Shown here in pieces: positions 30,786 to 31,978 of a stretch of DNA of 31,978 nucleotides (its first letter is position 1; every line of letters starts with the position of its first letter). The position numbers and the translations under genes are program-made. The DNA is from a virus. The stretch is taken from IMG/VR virus record IMGVR_UViG_3300035665_000168, positions 1-31,978 of that record. One strand, 5' to 3'. The notes under the pieces are model-generated. The model saw nothing but the letters and a program-made list of their open reading frames with translations. It did no database searches and was not told the origin of the DNA.

Positions 30786-31897
30786 AGTGTCGCCACCCTC
30801 TCCCACGGAAGATCCAAGTCCCGGCGACCGAAATGGCCACCACGGGCGCACGGTTCATACTTCACGTGTGCCAATCCTAGCCGTTCCACGATCGCCGCGG
30901 GACGGAGGTCGATCGCCTCGATAATCCGCCCAGAGAGGGAATCATCGTCGGCATCCCCGAAGGTATCCACGGAGACGGCGACGGGTTCGGCGACTCCGAT
31001 GGCGTAGGCGATCTCAACTTCGGCGCGGCGTGCTAGACCCTGGGCGACAATACTCCGCGCGATCCACCGGGCGGCGTACGCTCCCGTTCGGTCCACCTTC
31101 GATGGGTCCTTGCCAGAGAACGCCCCGCCGCCGTGTCGAGATGCTCCGCCGTAGGTGTCCACGATGATCTTCCGCCCAGTGAGTCCCGCGTCGGCGACTG
31201 GGCCGCCGATCACGAACCGCCCCGTTGGGTTGAGGTGGAACGCGGTCGCGTCCGTGATGAGATCGGGTGGCAAGGTTGCGACCGCAAGGGCGCGAAGGTG
31301 ATCACGCACCTCGTCAATCTCAACCTCTGGCCGGTGTTGCGATGAGAGGACGATGCTCGTGATTCGAGACGGGCGACCGTCCTCGTAGACCACCGAGACC
31401 TGGGCCTTAGCGTCGGGCCGTAGCCATTCAACGGTTCCGCCTTCGCGAGAATCTCGCGCCGCCTCGATGAGATGACGGGCCAGAACGATCGGTGTGGGCA
31501 TCATCTCGATCGTCTCGTTCGTCGCGTATCCCACCATCAACCCTTGATCGCCCGCGCCCTGTTCCAACAGTGCGGACCGCTCAACGCCTCGCGCGATGTC
31601 GGGCGATTGTCGCGAGACGGAGACCCCAACAGAGACCGCGCCCGGATCAACGCCCAGGCTGTCCGCCTCGTACCCGTTGGATCGGAGAACCCGCTCAACG
31701 ATGCCAGGGATGTCGGGCGTGGCGGTGGTTGAGATTTCGCCGAAGACCCAGAAGCGGTCGCCCTTCGCCGCGGCCTCGACCGCGACGCGCGCGGTTGGAT
31801 CAACGGCCAGGATTGAATCGAGAACCCCGTCGCTTATTTGATCGCATAACTTGTCGGGGTGTCCGCCCGATACCGCCTCCGAGGTGATGAGTTTCAC
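30782..31897 (-). CDS. metK: S-adenosylmethionine synthetase
   Basis: A complete-looking 371-residue enzyme (usual length 380-400) that makes SAM from methionine and ATP. Key motifs: TSEAVSGGHPDK (5-16), ATP-binding GAGDQG (114-119) and the phosphate-binding loop GGGAFSGKDPSKVDR (256-270). It ends DLPWERVATL. GTG at 31897 with GAAGGAGG upstream. It heads the packaging operon and is coupled to a DNA methyltransferase gene, so it may raise SAM supply for phage DNA methylation. No riboswitch was recognised in the 81 bases upstream. Confidence 0.95.
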   Translation of the reverse strand: MKLITSEAVSGGHPDKLCDQISDGVLDSILAVDPTARVAVEAAAKGDRFWVFGEISTTATPDIPGIVERVLRSNGYEADSLGVDPGAVSVGVSVSRQSPDIARGVERSALLEQGAGDQGLMVGYATNETIEMMPTPIVLARHLIEAARDSREGGTVEWLRPDAKAQVSVVYEDGRPSRITSIVLSSQHRPEVEIDEVRDHLRALAVATLPPDLITDATAFHLNPTGRFVIGGPVADAGLTGRKIIVDTYGGASRHGGGAFSGKDPSKVDRTGAYAARWIARSIVAQGLARRAEVEIAYAIGVAEPVAVSVDTFGDADDDSLSGRIIEAIDLRPAAIVERLGLAHVKYEPCARGGHFGRRDLDLPWERVATL

Positions 31898-31916
31898 GGT
31901 CGCCTCCTTCGGGGAG

Positions 31917-31946
31917 ATCTTACACCGAACCGGTTCGGCCCACCAA
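31917..31946 (-). promoter_or_regulatory. metK promoter with palindromic operator in the spacer
   Basis: On the minus strand TTGGTG (31946-31941), an 18-base spacer and TAAGAT (31922-31917). The spacer holds a perfect 14-base palindrome, CCGAACCGGTTCGG (31925-31938), well placed for a dimeric repressor to block RNA polymerase. Transcription would start about 10 bases before the Shine-Dalgarno site. The regulator is not known. Confidence 0.6.
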
Positions 31947-31978
31947 ATCCAAATAACCCCCCCACGCGCGCACGCGCT

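Noticed and set aside
31898-31978. SAM riboswitch before metK
   Set aside because: The leader after the predicted start is too short and shows no multi-stem SAM-I or SAM-II pattern.
1-31978. Integrase or lysogeny module
   Set aside because: No tyrosine or serine recombinase motifs and no CI-like repressor were found; the winged-helix protein alone is not enough.

Overview
The window looks like most or all of the genome of a tailed double-stranded DNA phage with an HK97-type head and a long-tailed (siphovirus-like) tail module. Almost every gene lies on the minus strand, so the genome reads from right to left. The DNA is GC-rich, Shine-Dalgarno sites are strong (AAAGGAGG type), and many genes overlap by ATGA or GTGA. 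Secreted proteins carry Pro/Thr/Ser/Glu-rich linkers. Together these suggest a high-GC, cell-walled host such as an Actinobacteriota or Chloroflexota member; the sequence alone does not settle this. No integrase was seen, so there is no direct sign of temperate life.

Right to left, a promoter with a perfect palindrome in its spacer (about 31.92 to 31.95 kb) precedes metK (S-adenosylmethionine synthetase) and a ParB-like/DNA methyltransferase fusion. Then come terS and terL, a small membrane protein, portal, a small structural protein, a three-part HAD/unknown/prohead-protease fusion, and the major capsid protein. A strong terminator and a glycosyltransferase follow. The tail module is adaptor, tail terminator, tail tube, the G/GT chaperone pair with a -1 frameshift site, a gp10-like protein, tape measure, a distal tail protein and an S74-type tail fibre. 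The lysis/surface region (11.0 to 13.9 kb) has an XhlA-like protein, a secreted PPC-like protein with long repeats, two small holin-like proteins and a C39-like peptidase. A small DNA-binding-like protein and a metallophosphoesterase close this arm at a double terminator (9.6 to 9.7 kb).

A second transcription unit starts at a near-consensus promoter (9562-9590) and runs left. It encodes many small proteins, a primase-like protein, a PD-(D/E)XK nuclease, a candidate annealing protein, a C5 cytosine methyltransferase, a replication-initiator-like protein, a second nuclease-fold protein, a DUF1599-like protein, a winged-helix regulator, zinc-ribbon proteins, a resolvase-like nuclease and a secreted RlpA-like protein. 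At the far left are an HNH nuclease and the only plus-strand gene, a HExxH metallopeptidase-like protein. If the contig is circular or cos-ended, the HNH gene would lie just upstream of metK and the terminase genes.

Points that most deserve a second look are the cytosine methyltransferase, whose conserved motifs are split over two overlapping frames; phage metK beside a methyltransferase; the HAD/protease fusion; a tRNA-like fold between two convergent genes; and a 19-base Shine-Dalgarno-bearing repeat. No stretch over 300 bases lacks a gene; the longest gap is 9519-9703.
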